Assembly (NCBI GenBank): GCA_020081605.1
Contig: JAHREC010000013.1
Location: forward strand, 3,348,001-3,412,000
Reading direction: 5' to 3'
Length of the DNA: 64,000 nucleotides
Origin: Albifimbria verrucaria
Taxonomy: Eukaryota > Ascomycota > Sordariomycetes > Hypocreales > Stachybotryaceae
The position numbers and the translations under genes are program-made. Positions 12,222 to 24,527 of the stretch are shown in pieces. Below the pieces are notes generated by a model. The model saw only the letters and a list, made by a program, of their open reading frames with translations. It made no database searches and was not told where the DNA came from. Positions within the stretch are counted from its first letter, which is position 1. Every line of letters begins with the position of its first letter.

Positions 12222-13109
12222 TCATCTGCTTGGTGGCTTCACGGACACAACAGCTGGGATGAAACCTCTTACACCATTGCTTATCCAACACTCTTCGCCG
12301 TCAACTAAAGAGTCCGCCAATACGGCCTCCTCAACTGCCAATCCACTAAACATTGTCAAGATTAGTATCACCTTTTTCGAAAATAGAGCACTGGTTATAG
12401 GACGTACCGCTCAATCGCCCATCGTCTGGTAGTGCCATCTTGGCCACCACTATCCTGACCTCCCTGGAACCTGGGAGCAACGGGGGAGTGACCCATCGGC
12501 CTCCCTCCAGAAGAATGGTGTGGTCAAAGTTCCCTCCATAACCTCATTAGCCTCATTGACAATGAGGACTTCTTTGTGATCGGGCGGTGCGAGACCTGCT
12601 CTGTCCCGAGCTGTATCGTACATCTGCCTCCTAGTTGTTTTGTAATGGGTGTACTCTGATTTGGTGGTGGCTGCTGGGTCGAGAAGCAGGGTATAGCGCT
12701 GCGTTATACTGGGATCGCCTTCCGCGCTTTTTGCCCCAGGGGCAGGGAGCCTTCTTGGGAACAGATTCTCTAAGGGTGTTGGAGCAGCACCATACCGTTC
12801 GAATTCTAATGCCCCGTCTCGGCTTAGCAAGATCTTGAACCTTAGAGGGGTAGTCTGTGAAGAGCCGATAAAGCTCTCAGCTGCAGTAGCCAAGTCCTGC
12901 AGAGCTTTATCGCCGGAGAGGACGTCGACAGCGGGCTTCCACTGCCAATGTAGGGCGGCTCTCAACATGCGATCCCGGTGGAAGTCAAGCATGTAAAAGG
13001 GCGACTCATATTGGTAGTTCCAGCCAGCGTGATCTAAAGAGCTTTTGGGGACGTCTTTGAGGGCGACGTCATATCTCACAGATGTAAACAAGCGAAAGTC
13101 TTCTGACAT
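12222..13109 (-). CDS. ABZ2: 4-amino-4-deoxychorismate lyase (PLP class IV aminotransferase fold)
   Basis: Enzyme of p-aminobenzoate and folate synthesis that removes pyruvate from aminodeoxychorismate, corresponding to yeast Abz2 and bacterial PabC. The chosen start gives MSEDFRLFTSVRYD. Family features are the early LDFHRDRMLRAA helix, YTHYKTTRRQMYDTARDRAG carrying the expected PLP-lysine region, LIVNEANEVMEGTLTTPFF, and a tail LADSLVDGEECWISNGVRGF just before the stop. One intron (about 12350-12410, GTACGT...TTTAG) separates the last two blocks. One-base losses near 12500 and 12475 scramble the glycine-rich stretch between them. The gene is divergent from TOM70; its leader carries the ACCTT repeat on the sense strand. 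Confidence 0.88.
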
Positions 13110-13870
13110 TGGGGCTTCTCGTGATCTGCAGGCAAAGATGGCGAGGAATGGATGGATAGGTAAGGTAAGGTAAGGTAAGGTAGGTAGTTCAAGCCCGGGT
13201 GAAGGATACGGGTATTGATGCAAGGTAGGATGATTTTGTGTCCGTTAGCGGCCGAGACTGACGTTGCGGAGAAGGATGGAGAGAGTCAAGCTGAAAGGGC
13301 GTGGCTACGGAGACGCGAAGCAGACAGATTCGTATGCAGGAAATGAGTATATACACAGTCTAGAAGAAGCATCACAGGCGGTGATACGGATGATCACGAT
13401 CGTCAAGCACTAATGGTATTTGACTTTGTTAATGTAAATACAATACATACTACACACAGTCGGTTGGTTGGTACATGAGTTACGAAAATGCTGCCGCTGT
13501 AATTAAGCTGGAAGAGAGCAAAGTACCACCGTAGGCTCGGGCAGAGTGGAGCTGGAGCTGGAGCTGGAGGATGCAGTGCATGCATCACTGTGGGTGCCTT
13601 AGGCAGTCAGCGGACGAACCCTGCAAAACTGGGAGCTCTAGCGCATGTAATCAATGATGGAGCAGCGAGCTTTCGATTGACGCAGGCGTGGGTTTTGGTG
13701 GATACTTTTGGCGTCCAGCTTTTTTCTGCGCGTGTGCCAGCAGCTTGGTGCAGCCCCTACATCATCAATCCATCAGCCCATACCTCCTACCCGAGTCCAA
13801 GCAGCTCTCTTTGCTCCTTGTCGTCCGTTCCTTAATCCCCTTTTCTTGTACAATTTCTAAAGTCACTACC
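13110..13870. promoter_or_regulatory. divergent promoter region, ABZ2 / TOM70
   Basis: A 760-bp interval between two start codons on opposite strands. It holds the AGGTA pentamer array (13158-13184), and the stretch before TOM70 is CT-rich (13790-13870), as is typical of fungal core promoters. An A/G/CTGGAG repeat lies at 13545-13572. No coding signal. Confidence 0.5.
13158..13184 (-). repeat. CCTTA pentamer array in the ABZ2 leader
   Basis: About five copies of AAGGT on the plus strand, read as ACCTT on the ABZ2 sense strand, followed by TAGGTAG. The same pentamer recurs upstream of several other genes in this window. Confidence 0.9.
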
Positions 13871-15907
13871 ATGTCGAATCCCTTCCCTCAATGCCTCCTG
13901 GCAGACCCGCTGCCATCCCTGTGCCAGCGTCTTCCGGTCTCTGGGACCGTTTGTCCAACTGGGTGTCCGAGAACAAGGCCGTCGTCTATACCATCGCCGG
14001 TGTTGCTGTAGTCGTCACTGGTGCCGGAGTTGTCTACTATCTTTCTGATTCGGTACGTCCTGCTCGCCTCTCCGTCCTCCGAGGCCGCCTTGTGCGACGC
14101 GCTGTTGCGACCACCCTCGGTTCCCTCCCCAGACCCTTTCGCTAATCCGTTTCATCCATTTCACAGAAGACCAGCGCAGACTCATCTCCAAAGCTCAGCA
14201 AGAAGGAGAGGCGGAAGCGAAAGGAAGCCGAGCGCAAAGCAGCCGACACCCAGCCCGCGCCCCTGCCACCAAGCCTCAAGAAGCCTCCGTACAGAGCGAG
14301 TCCGAGCTGCCCGAGGTCGATGAGACGTCTGTTCTTAGCCTGACCCCCGAGCAGCGTGAGGAGTATGCTGCCAAGCTCAAGCAGGCCGGAAACAAGGCCT
14401 ACGGCGACAAGGCCTACAACAAGGCCATCGACCTGTACAGCAAGGCCATCATCTGCAAGCCCGACCCCGTCTTCTACTCGAACCGTGCCGCCTGCTACAG
14501 CGCCATGAGCGAGTGGGACAAGGTCATTGAGGACACCACCGCTGCCATCAACATGGACCCCGACTACATCAAGGCCATCAACCGCCGCGCGACTGCCTAT
14601 GAGCACCAGAAGAAATACTCCGAGGCTCTCCTCGACTTCACTGCGTCATGCATCATTGACAACTTCAAGAGCGAGTCTACCGCACAGGCCGTCGAGAGGC
14701 TGCTGAAGGCCTTTGCCGAGCAGAAGGCCAAGGAGATGATGGCTTCCCGAGCACCTAGACTGCCCAGCCCCATCTTTGTGAGCAACTACCTCCAGAGCTT
14801 CCGTACCAAGCCCCGTCCCGCCGGTCTCGAAGACTCCGTTGAACTGTCTCCTGAAACCGGCCTGGGCCAGCTGCAGCTCGGTTTCCAGGGACTGGAGAAG
14901 AAGACCGGCGAGGGCTACGAGGAGGCTCGACAGGCCTTCGAGAAGGCTCTGGAGCTTGGAGACCTCGGCGAGCACGAGGCTCTCGCTTACAACATGCGAG
15001 GTACCATCCGCACACTTCTCGGAAACCACGCCGAGGCCACCCAGGACTTCGACAAGAGCATCGAGCTCGACCCCAAGATGATCCAAAGCTACATCAAGCG
15101 CGCTAGCATCAGCCTGGAGCTTGGTGAGCCTGAGAAGGCCGAGGCCGAGTTCGAGAAGGCCCTCGAGCAGGACAGCAATGACCCCGATGTTTACTACCAC
15201 CGCGCCCAGGCCCACTTCATCAAGGGCGACCTCTCCGATGCCCAGAAGGACTACCAGAAGTCGATTGACCTCGACAAGGACTTCATCTTCTCTCACATCC
15301 AGCTCGGTGTGACCCAGTACAAGATGGGCTCTATCGCCTCTTCCATGGCCACCTTCCGTCGCTGCATCAAGAACTTCCCTAAGGTTCCCGACGTCTACAA
15401 CTACTACGGCGAGCTCCTCCTCGACCAGGGCAACTTCTCCGAAGCCGTTGAGAAGTTCGACACTGCCATGGAGATGGAGAAGCAGTCCAAGCCTATGTCG
15501 ATGAACGTTCTTCCTCTCATCAACAAGGCACTTGCCCTATTCCAGTGGAAGCAGGACTTCAAGGAGGCCGAGAAGCTCTGCCAGAAGGCCCTGATCAGTG
15601 AGTACCCTCTACATCATCCCCAGATTTTTTCAGTCTTGCTAATACTGTCTCAGTCGATCCCGAGTGTGACATTGCTGTTGCTACCATGGCACAGCTGCTC
15701 CTGCAGCAGAACAACGTCCCCGCTGCCCTCAAGTACTTCGAGCGCGCCGCCGAGCTTGCCAGGACCGAGGGCGAGATTGTCAACGCCCTCTCCTACGCTG
15801 AGGCCACAAGAACCCAGGTCCTCGTCACAGAGAAGTACCCCAAGCTCGCTGCCAAGCTGGCCGGCGGCGCTGGCGGCCCCGCGGGACTGCGTATGGGCCC
15901 GCAATAA
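13871..15907 (+). CDS. TOM70: Mitochondrial import receptor Tom70
   Basis: Outer-membrane receptor that takes hydrophobic precursors and Hsp70/90-bound clients for the TOM complex. An N-terminal anchor ([20 protein letters not shown], roughly residues 37-56) is followed by a lysine-rich linker ([14 protein letters not shown]) and then tandem TPRs: the clamp-type [20 protein letters not shown] and [12 protein letters not shown], and later units such as [18 protein letters not shown] and [19 protein letters not shown]. Introns are at 14053-14166 and 15598-15653. One-base losses near 13889 and 14262 put the first nine codons and the linker in different frames. The length (about 620 aa) fits Tom70. 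It converges with the syntaxin gene. Confidence 0.96.
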
Positions 15908-16612
15908 GTACGTTGCGGAAATCCTTAGCCACCCTCATTTAAACGAGGGAGGTTGTGTAAGTGTATGAAAATTCGGAGGTGATGTCTGGATTACGGCTTC
16001 AGTCGTGGCGTGCCATCAGGGCGGCTCTTCTCATATGTAAAAGGGGCGATGCTCTGGAACCGGAGTCAGGGCTGTTTAATGCAAAACGGAAACGCTCTTG
16101 TAACTGTATATATATCATATAACTAGGTAATAGGACCACCCTCATCTTTCTGATGCGATACATTCCAGATTTGCCGCGTGCAGTTCCAGGACACAAGACT
16201 CAAGCTTGGACACTAGATCAATATGAAGTTGTGGCGAGTTTTCTCGTCTATCCAAGTCCTATGGATCAAGGACAATACAGTTCCCGGTTTCAAGTCCGCA
16301 GCAGCCATTATACAGAAATTATCATGCTCTCCTTCAACACTCATGGGTTCAGGGCCCTTTTCCCGTCCCAACACTGCCTTTCGCTTTCTCATGCCCTCCA
16401 GCGAAAGCTCAGCCGAATTAGCCGCTTCAAAAAGCCGATATTAGTTTTTCCCAGTGTACACAGTCAGGTATACACAATACAAAGATCGTAAGAACGTATA
16501 TCCATCTATCATACACTTCGTGAAGTGCATCCGCTACTATTTAATCCAAGAGGCCTGTCGCCTGCCTAGCCATCGTCGTGGTTGTCAATAGTGACCAGGA
16601 AGCTGATTGGGC
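15908..16612. other. convergent 3' flanks of TOM70 and the syntaxin gene
   Basis: About 700 bp between two stop codons facing each other. It contains AT-rich stretches such as 16100-16130 and 16490-16545 that could serve as polyadenylation regions. I see no gene. Confidence 0.5.
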
Positions 16613-17732
16613 TTAGTTGGTTGCACTCTTGGCCAGGCCGATACCCAAGCCAACACCAAGAGCCACGGCGAGAATGATGAGGACGACAACCAGAGCGCAC
16701 CACCACTTGAGCTTGCGGCGGCGGCGGGCGTGGTCAGTGGCCGTCTTGACCTGCTCATTACCCTTGTCGAGATGCTCAACGGTCTGCTCGGCGTTACGTT
16801 CAGCAGACTCGATGACGGGGTCTTGTTGCTCGACAATGGTGGCGAGCTCCTGGTAGAGAACTGCGAGCTCGCTGATGGTTTGCTCAATGCGCTGCAGCTC
16901 GTTGTGACGAGCGCGCACGTTGCCCAAGACTGAGCTTGCATGGCCAGTTCGGTTGGTTCGTAGCTGCGACAATTAGCATTGGCTTTCAAAAGGTACGGAG
17001 AAAGCGGTCAATTGGCAAGCAGAAGTGAGACAGAAATGAAGGGAGGAGCTTACCGCGGTCTGGAAGACACCCTCGTTGCCCCAGTCAGCCTCAGCGGCTT
17101 GTTGCACCTCTTCCTCGGAAGCGTCTGGGTTAACGATGCGGTACTGTCGCGCAATCTGCTCCCGGTAGCGCTGCCTGTAGTCGCGCTCAATGCTCTGGTA
17201 CTTGTCAAGCTCTGACTTGAAAAAGGTCTTTAGCGACTCGAGCTGGGTGCTCTTGGTCTTGCGGGAGGGGTCGGTGTCGGGCGTCTTGGCCAGGTCGCGC
17301 TCGAGGCCCTTGACGCCATCCTTGATGGCGGTGTTGCGAATCTGGGTTTGCGACACGTAATGCTCGAGCTCCTGGTTGGCATTGGAGTCGGTGCTGCTGA
17401 GGGTGCGCTGGTGAAGCTGGCCAATGTAGTCGACGTCATTCGTCAAGCCCCGGATATCATCGCGCAGTCGCTGGACGCGAGAGAGGAATTCATTCTGGGA
17501 CAGGGTAGAGGGTCGCTGCGCAGCGGCATCATTGTTGTTGTTGTTGTAGTCTTGCAACTCGTACTGATTGTCCTGAGCGTAGGGGTTTGCCTGAAAACAT
17601 GACGCCATTTAGTCGAGGTCGCTAGAAGGAGGCCGGCGCATCCGTGCGACTTACCTGACCGTAACCGTAGCCGGACTCCTGGTCAGGGCCCTGCTGGTAC
17701 GGGTTTTGGTTATACTGCTGCCCGTACGACAT
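16613..17732 (-). CDS. SSO1: Plasma-membrane syntaxin (t-SNARE, Sso1/2-like)
   Basis: Qa-SNARE for fusion of secretory vesicles at the plasma membrane. The protein has a Q/G/Y-rich start (MSYGQQYNQNPYQQG), the Habc three-helix region (LSRVQRLRDDIRGLTNDV onward), the SNARE motif (ARHNELQRIEQTISELAVLY) with the expected central glutamine layer, and a C-terminal anchor ALVVVLIILAVALGVGLGIG before LAKSATN. Introns are at 17591-17654 and 16964-17053, and every frame joins without error, so this is one of few undamaged genes here. It lies tail to tail with TOM70. Confidence 0.95.
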
Positions 17733-19523
17733 GCTGGATCTTGTGTTTTAGTGCGTATTGGCGCAGTAGGTGTGGGCGAGGATTGACGGAGATGAAAGGC
17801 GGAAGTTTCGGTGGAGAAGGTGCAGCTGCTGGATGTTTTCGGAGGGACCAGCTCTTTCTTGTAAGCAAGGAACCCGTGGTCCAGGTTGTGGTTAATATGA
17901 CAACAGCTCCAGCGTCACCGATGTGGCTGGTGGCGGCTAGGTAGGTACTCTGTACTAACGGTAGGTACCTAAATACCTCGCTGTGGTAAGGTGCTAAGGT
18001 AAGGTACGGTAATTACGTTAGGTACTGTACTATGGTACTACCCGGTAAAAATTGCATCAAGGCGCTAAGGCTTCTGTCGTACAATGATTGACTGATTGTT
18101 ACGCCTTTTGAGATTGAGGTAAGACAAAGGGAGAGTGTGAGAGAGAGAAAGAAAAAAAGCTTTCTTCCTCTTCTTTCTTCCTCGCCACCGTCCGTCTCCG
18201 AGCAGGATTTTATTTACCTTCGACAGACGGAGTCGCAAGGTACCTAAAACAGGGCCCCATGCCATGCACATCGGCCAGCACCATCCGTTTACCTCGTAGA
18301 GGCGCAATCTGCGCGTGCAGATCGATTGCCCAGGTAAGCCCATTGTGCCCAGGCCCAATGGCCCCAGCCACGTTACGGGGCTTATTGGCGAGGAGCGAGA
18401 AAAGCCGACAGGGTCCATGGATGTCTCAGCCCCAGAAGGTGACGAACGGGTCCGAGTTGCCAAGGCCTCCTCAATCGACCCGAGAGCGACAAGCGACCGG
18501 AGCTTCCAGATGTCGGCCTTTCGTGCTAAATTCCGTCTGATCTATGCTGTTGGGACAATGCTATTCCACATACTCAACCCCATCTATCCATGGCCCCGTC
18601 TAAATTTGGTGCCACATGCTCATCGTGTTCGTTTGGGGCGGTGGATCGGCTAAGCATTAGCACAAACAATCTCCCTGCAGCATCTCTACTATGCGCCTTC
18701 TCTGGCGCATGGGGAGGACGGACAGAAAGTCCGCATAGAGCCCGTACAGCCCAGATAGAGATATCGACCAGTAAACAACTAAACATTCAAAAATAGATGA
18801 TTGAAGCCGTAGTAAAATTATAATGATAAGATAATAAGCTAGAAAGACTGTAGACAGTTCTTCGAATTTTCTTTGTGGTACGGTTCTTTATCACAGTGTC
18901 TATTAGTTCATTGCACAAATATTTCACATCTACAACTCAGGTGGGAACTACGAGATTGGCATGGCTCTATTATTATGACAATATTTTGGCCATTATCAAT
19001 GTACAATAGCCGCTTGCGGCTCTTTTCTGCTTCGGGCCAGTCTTGCACGCTTTCTAATCATCGCCATTGCACGATAGCCATTTCTGACCATGGTTGCCTG
19101 ATCGCATGGCACAAATTTCAAGAACATGGCCATGTTCATATTTCCACCGCCACGGATGATTGTGATTTGTCCATGCCTGCTTCCTTGAGGCAAACAATTC
19201 CCAACATCATATTGCTCCAGTATTCACATCCAGCACTGCGTTACATCCACCCTCGATTGATCGCTCACCAATAACGCAAGCTCGGCTGCCACACCCCAGC
19301 AGTGGCAGATCTTGTTCCGCAATTCAGCCCTTCAACGAGGATACAGTGCAGGATAATTGGTATAAAGCATTGGCGGTGGTGTTAATCCTTAGACCCACCG
19401 GCCAATAGTCTGGGAGGCCATGAAGTTTGATAAATCAAAAGGTGCCTAGCGGCGCCAGCCGTACGGTACCGAATAAGCAGACTTGGTTCCACCGTTTTGA
19501 AAATCAGCTGTTGATTCGGCGCC
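17733..19523. other. intergenic: syntaxin promoter and gene-free stretch before IMP4
   Basis: The 17900-18060 part is dense in GGTAAG/GGTACC motifs, read as CTTACC on the syntaxin sense strand. A purine-rich strip (18120-18180) follows. Between 18250 and 19480 I see only short overlapping frames with no family resemblance. Confidence 0.45.
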
Positions 19524-20525
19524 TCAAAGATAATTCTTCTTCTTAGCCGTTCGTGTGTATTGAGTCAAGTGCCACTCAACATCTCCATCCTTGTTTTCCA
19601 ATGTGCCGCCCCTAATTTCAAACAGTCGCATCGTCATGCGAGGTCCGACTTCTGCAAGCTCAACGCTGTCATGTCCCGTTCGCACAAAAACATGGTGTCT
19701 CACTTCAATGGAGTCTTCAATATTTTTGAACGTGACGATTCTGTTGCCGACTTTGTGTTTGCTTGTGATGGCCTCTCTGGGGGAAGACATGCTTCAAAAC
19801 CTTCACAACACGCTGGCCGAGCTGGGTGGTGAAGCCGTCAAAGATGAGGTGGGAAACGATTCCGAGACGCTTCCACGTATACTGCCGGGAATGTCGTGCC
19901 TCAGAACCACATTGTGTAAGCTGAATGAAAGTGTCGGCCCGTGAGGGAAGTGTGAAAGGGTCAGCGCCGTTGGTGTGCCACGGTGCTCGTGGAGGAGAAC
20001 GATATCGGAAAGACCGGCCGATTGTGCTGATTTGACCAGGTCTGGCAGAATGAGGTTTCCTCGGTTTAGTCGTACGGAGGTCGGTAGTAGTAGTCTGATT
20101 TCCTTTGCGAAAGCTGATAATCGTGCCGAAGGGTCTCGCGACGTAGTTACTCTTCCTGGATATTAGCACGGCTTCCAGCATCCGAGGTCGTCAACAGAAA
20201 CTAACAAGACTCTTGGCTCGACAATGCCTGACAGGGCGGCGTATTCGTCGTCGACGTCAAGCTGCTCATTGACGCTGAGATCGGGTCGAGACTCGTCGTA
20301 CTGAAAGTCCTTGCGAAGGGAACGATCATCCGCAATCGTAGGGTCTAATGGCTTGCCCGAGGCCAGCGATGCTCTCAATTTCGCCCGCTTCTCGCTTGTC
20401 TCTGCATCACGTAGCAATAGGGCTCGCCTATATAAATAGTCGCGACGTTGACGAGCTTGTTTGCGCTAAAAACCGAGTCAGATACCATTCGTCAAGAGAA
20501 ACGAACTTCCTTTTCTTACAATCAT
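19524..20525 (-). CDS. IMP4: U3 snoRNP protein Imp4 (Brix domain)
   Basis: Nucleolar component of the small-subunit processome needed for 18S rRNA maturation. The start is a two-codon first exon (Met-Ile, 20520-20525), then a 54-nt intron (20466-20519) and [20 protein letters not shown], the classic Imp4 N-terminus. A second intron (20152-20205) splits PRVL from VTTSRDPS at the entry to the Brix domain. Later motifs are [46 protein letters not shown] and a basic end RTAKKKNYL. One-base losses in C runs lie near 19848 and 19786. It is divergent from UPF1 with 650 bp between the starts. Confidence 0.95.
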
Positions 20526-21176
20526 TGTGAAATATACTACAGTCTTTGTGGATGTCGTAAAATCGTCGTCGCAAGCACAATCGTGCTGTTGGCCAACTTC
20601 TTAATGTCAAAGCCTGCCTCACGAAACTTTGCGACACTACCCACCAAGGCCAAAGAAAAAAGTTGGCTTATCAGTTCACCCGCTGTTGTCGCGCTATCGA
20701 TAGGGATCCCGCTTATCACGTGGGCGCAAATTGTCCCACCAAACTCCGCCAGCAGAGAGTAAGGTCTTGTCTTTCTTGGTGATAAATCTGAATCACTGGA
20801 CCATTGACCTGGCTTGCTTCCGAAGCAGCTATTCTCAGCCTCTCCGAAAGCTCGCACCACCCGCTTCTCGAGCTTAACGTATTTCGCAGCCCGCATTCTT
20901 TCCCGAGTGTTCTTGGCCGCGATGATGTGAGCCTTAGCGGCGAACTGGAACCCTCGAATATCTATCTTACTAGTCGCACCCGAGTCGCCTCAACTCACTG
21001 CGTCTGATCAACTTTTGACTTTTACGAGGACAGGAGGTAGGTTACGGTTCCCGTCTTGTGGCAGCATGATTACGAAACCCTTGAGAACCTTTGGGACCTC
21101 TCTTTTTTTTCCTGACCTTCTTTGTCTCCGCTTATGCCCCGCGCCTCAGTTATAGATCCTGACAGTTAATAGCACC
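20526..21176. promoter_or_regulatory. divergent promoter region, IMP4 / UPF1
   Basis: Shared upstream region. Open frames of 119 codons (20537-20896, minus) and 104 codons (20448-20762, plus) overlap here. Neither looks like a known protein, so I keep the interval as promoter. Confidence 0.45.
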
Positions 21177-24100
21177 ATGGAGGGTGCCTTTACCCATGTG
21201 GGCAACCACCTGATTTCCGACTCGGCTGCCGCCATTAACGCTGGTGCGGACGATCTATCAGCGCTCGACCCGGATGAGAGCTTGCTTTATGGCAAATACG
21301 AAGCACCAGGCGGTCGCCGCCGAGCGGACGACGATGACAACCAGACCGACGCGTTCGGGGAAGATGACGATAATGACAGCCTCAATAGCGTGCCGGTGGA
21401 TGGCATGACGGGCCTGAAGCTTAAGGGTCCGGAGGAGGAAAAGGAGCTACCTGCTCACGCTTGCGCGTAAGTTGATTGCTATGCCAGATGGAATTTTGAC
21501 TGACTTGTTCGCCACAGTTACTGTGGCATACACTCCCGAGCTGCGTTGTCAAGTGCCTCACCTGCAACAAGTGGTTCTGCAGTGCTCGCGGCAACGGAAC
21601 CTCAACTCATATTGTGAACCACCTTGTTAGAGCTCGTCACAAAGAAGTCCAGCTGCATCCCGAGTCTAGCTTGGGAGACACCGTGCTGGAATGCTACAAC
21701 TGTGGCACCAAGAACGCGTTTCTTCTAGGTTTTATCCCAGCCAAGTCCGATACCGTTGTCGTCCTGCTGTGCCGTCAGCCGTGTGCCGCAAACACTTCGA
21801 GCAAGGATATGAACTGGGATACGTCGAGATGGGAGCCTTTGATCGCGGAGCGTGCATTCCTTTCATGGCTTGTCAGCCCTCCTTCGAGTCTGAGCAGCTT
21901 AGGGCCCGGCATCTTACACCCAATATGATGGCCAAGCTTGAGGAGATGTGGAAAGTCGAGCCCAACGCAACAGTGGTCGATCTCGAGAAGGCAGCAAATA
22001 TGGACGACGAACCTCAACCTGTTCTGCTCAAATACGATGACCCGTACCATTATCAAAACATCTTTGGGCCATTGGTAAAGATGGAGTCGGACTACGATAA
22101 GAAACTCAAAGAAGCGCAATCCGAAGATGGACTCACAGTTCGCTGGGATATTGGTCTCAACAACAAGCACACTGTTAGCTTTGGCTTGCACAAGATTGAA
22201 TCTGGCGATGTCAAGTTGGCCGTCGGTGACGAGATGCGCTTGCGATACAACGGCGAATTGCGGCCCCTTGGGAGGGCGTAGGATACGTGATCAAGATTCC
22301 CAACAACCAGTCTGACGAAGTCGTTCTTGAACTGCGGAAGACCGGAAACGATAAATCTGTACCGACCGAACTCTCGCACAACTTCTCGGCCGACTACGTT
22401 TGGAAAGCCACTTCCTACGATCGCATGCAACTGGCGATGAAGACGTTTGCCGTCGACGACATGAGTGTCTCTGGATATATCTTTCATACTCTGCTGGGTC
22501 ATGAGGTGCAGCTGCAGCCGATGAAGACCAGCCTGCCTAAGAAGTGGGGTGCTCCTGGATTGCCGGAACTCAACAGTAGCCAGCAGGATGCTGTGAAAGA
22601 GGTTCTACGGAAACCCCTGAGTCTCATTCAAGGTCCTCCGGGAACCGGAAAGACAGTCACATCCGCGACCATCATCTACCATTTGGCGAAAATGAGCGGT
22701 GGCCAAGTCCTTGTGTGCGCTCCTCTAACGTTGCTGTGGACCAGCTCTGTGAGCGCATTCATCGTACAAATCTCAAGGTCGTTCGATTGACTGCGAAGTC
22801 GCGAGAGGATGTTGAGTCGTCTGTCAGTTTCTTGGCGCTGCACGAACAGGTTCGCATGTCAGAGCACAACAGCGAGTTGGTGAAGCTGTCGCAGCTCAAG
22901 AACGACGTTGGCGAACTGTCGAGTCAAGACGAGAAGAAGTTCAAGCAGTTAACCAAAGCTGCTGAGAAGGATATCCTCAATAACGCTGACGTGGTGTGCT
23001 GCACTTGCGTTGGCGCTGGCGACCCCGTCTCGCTAAAATGAAGTTCCGTAACGTGCTAATCGACGAATCAACCCAGTCAGCGGAGCCCGAGTGCATGATT
23101 CCTCTCGTGTTGGGCTGCAAGCAGGTTGTGCTCGTCGGAGATCACAAGCAGCTTGGACCCGTCATCATGAACAAGAAGGCAGCAAAGGCCGGCTTGAACC
23201 AGTCCTTGTTTGAGCGTCTGGTGAACCTTCACATCCAGCCGATCCCACTCAGCACACAGTATCGAATGCATCCTTGTCTTTCCGAATTTCCTTCAAATAT
23301 GTTTTACGATGGCAAGCTTCAAAACGGTATCACCCACGATCAAAGGGTCCGCAAGGATGTTGACTTTCCTTGGCCCAATCCCGAGGCGCCTATGATGTTC
23401 TGGTCCAACCTTGGACATGAAGAAATTTCTGCGTCCGGTACATCGTACCTCAACCGCACAGAGGCGTCTAACGTTGAGAAGGCAGTTACTCGTTTCTTCA
23501 AGGCCGGTGTGAAGCCGGAGGAAATTGGTGTCATCACGCCATACGAGGGACAGCGTAGCTATATCGTCACGACGATGCAAAACGCGGGAACGTACAAGAA
23601 GGAGTTTTACAAGGATGTTGAGGTCGCGTCTGTGGACGCTTTCAGGGCCGAGAAAAGGACTTTATTGTTCTGTCTTGCGTTCGATCCAACGACAACCAGG
23701 GTATCGGCTTCTTGTCGGATCCACGCCGTCTCAACGTGGCCTTGACACGAGCCAAGTACGGCCTGGTTATCCTCGGTAACCCTAAGGTCCTTTCCAAGCA
23801 CGAGCTCTGGCACAATCTGCTTGTTCACTTCAAGGACCGCAAGTGCTTCGTTGAGGGTCCTTTGACCAACCTTCAAGCTTGTCTTCTGCAGTTCAGTCGC
23901 CCCAAGGTCAGCTATCGCCAGAAGAACAACAATGGCAACAATAACAACAACGGCAACCAGCAGCAGCAGCAGCAGCAACAGCAACAGCAGGCACAGTATG
24001 GTGCGCCTGGTTACGCCAACGGACGATACAACGGCGCTCCACCGGCTCGCGACTTCGATGCCGGCTCTATGCTGTCTTACATGCCAGACGACGTATCATC

Positions 24101-24527
24101 CGTGCATGGATCGGCATTCGGCGGGGCAGCGCTCAACAGTGCGTTTCCTCCCATGTTTTCCAGCTTCGCTCCGGAGCAGTGGCCTGGCCTTCCGGGTGTG
24201 TCCGCCGCCGGGCGTGGACACAAGGGCAGAGGCAGAGCTCCAGAGAGTGTTGCAGGCGAAAGTGTTGCCAACTCTGAGTTGACAGACTCGACGAGCGTTA
24301 TCAGCAGCAAAGGCATTGGTCAGGGTGGCGTCAGTCTGGGTGCAGGTCTTCACGATGCCGTGACGGGGATGCGACCAGTGTCATACAGCCAGAGCGATCG
24401 GCTGAAGCAGTACGTGGAAAGCAGTGGTCGAATGGCACCTAGCCACGGGTACGGACGGCGCTACGATGACGACGAGAAGAGTGTCAGCACGGCATTTCAC
24501 AGCCAGATTGGTGGCGGCTACGATTGA
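21177..24527 (+). CDS. UPF1: Upf1 RNA helicase (nonsense-mediated decay)
   Basis: Cytoplasmic SF1 helicase that triggers nonsense-mediated mRNA decay. After an acidic start ([20 protein letters not shown]) the cysteine/histidine zinc domain follows ([35 protein letters not shown]). Regulatory domain 1B includes [20 protein letters not shown]. Helicase motifs: GPPGTGKT (I), [14 protein letters not shown] (II), [10 protein letters not shown] (III), [17 protein letters not shown] (IV) and [17 protein letters not shown] (VI). The intron is at 21467-21517. Six one-base losses (near 21546, 21885, 22272, 22724, 23025 and 23646) spread the gene over several frames, yet every motif is intact. The tail is N/Q-rich (23930-24000), then glycine/serine-rich with several SQ-type sites near the end. 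Confidence 0.97.
23925..24000 (+). repeat. AAC/CAG trinucleotide tract coding the N/Q-rich segment of Upf1
   Basis: Codons for Asn and Gly, then eleven consecutive Gln codons (mostly CAG with some CAA), in frame with Upf1 just after the helicase core. Confidence 0.9.

Noticed and set aside
14646..15296. 216-codon antisense frame in TOM70
   Set aside because: It mirrors the GC-rich third positions of TOM70; the sense frame carries the TPR motifs.
18996..19193. Short Met/Arg-rich minus-strand frame in the gap before IMP4
   Set aside because: Too short, with no start context, splice partner or recognisable motif.
20537..20896. 119-codon minus-strand frame just upstream of IMP4
   Set aside because: It occupies the shared IMP4/UPF1 promoter, overlaps a plus-strand frame of similar length and matches no family I know. 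Kept only as a possibility for RNA-seq to test.
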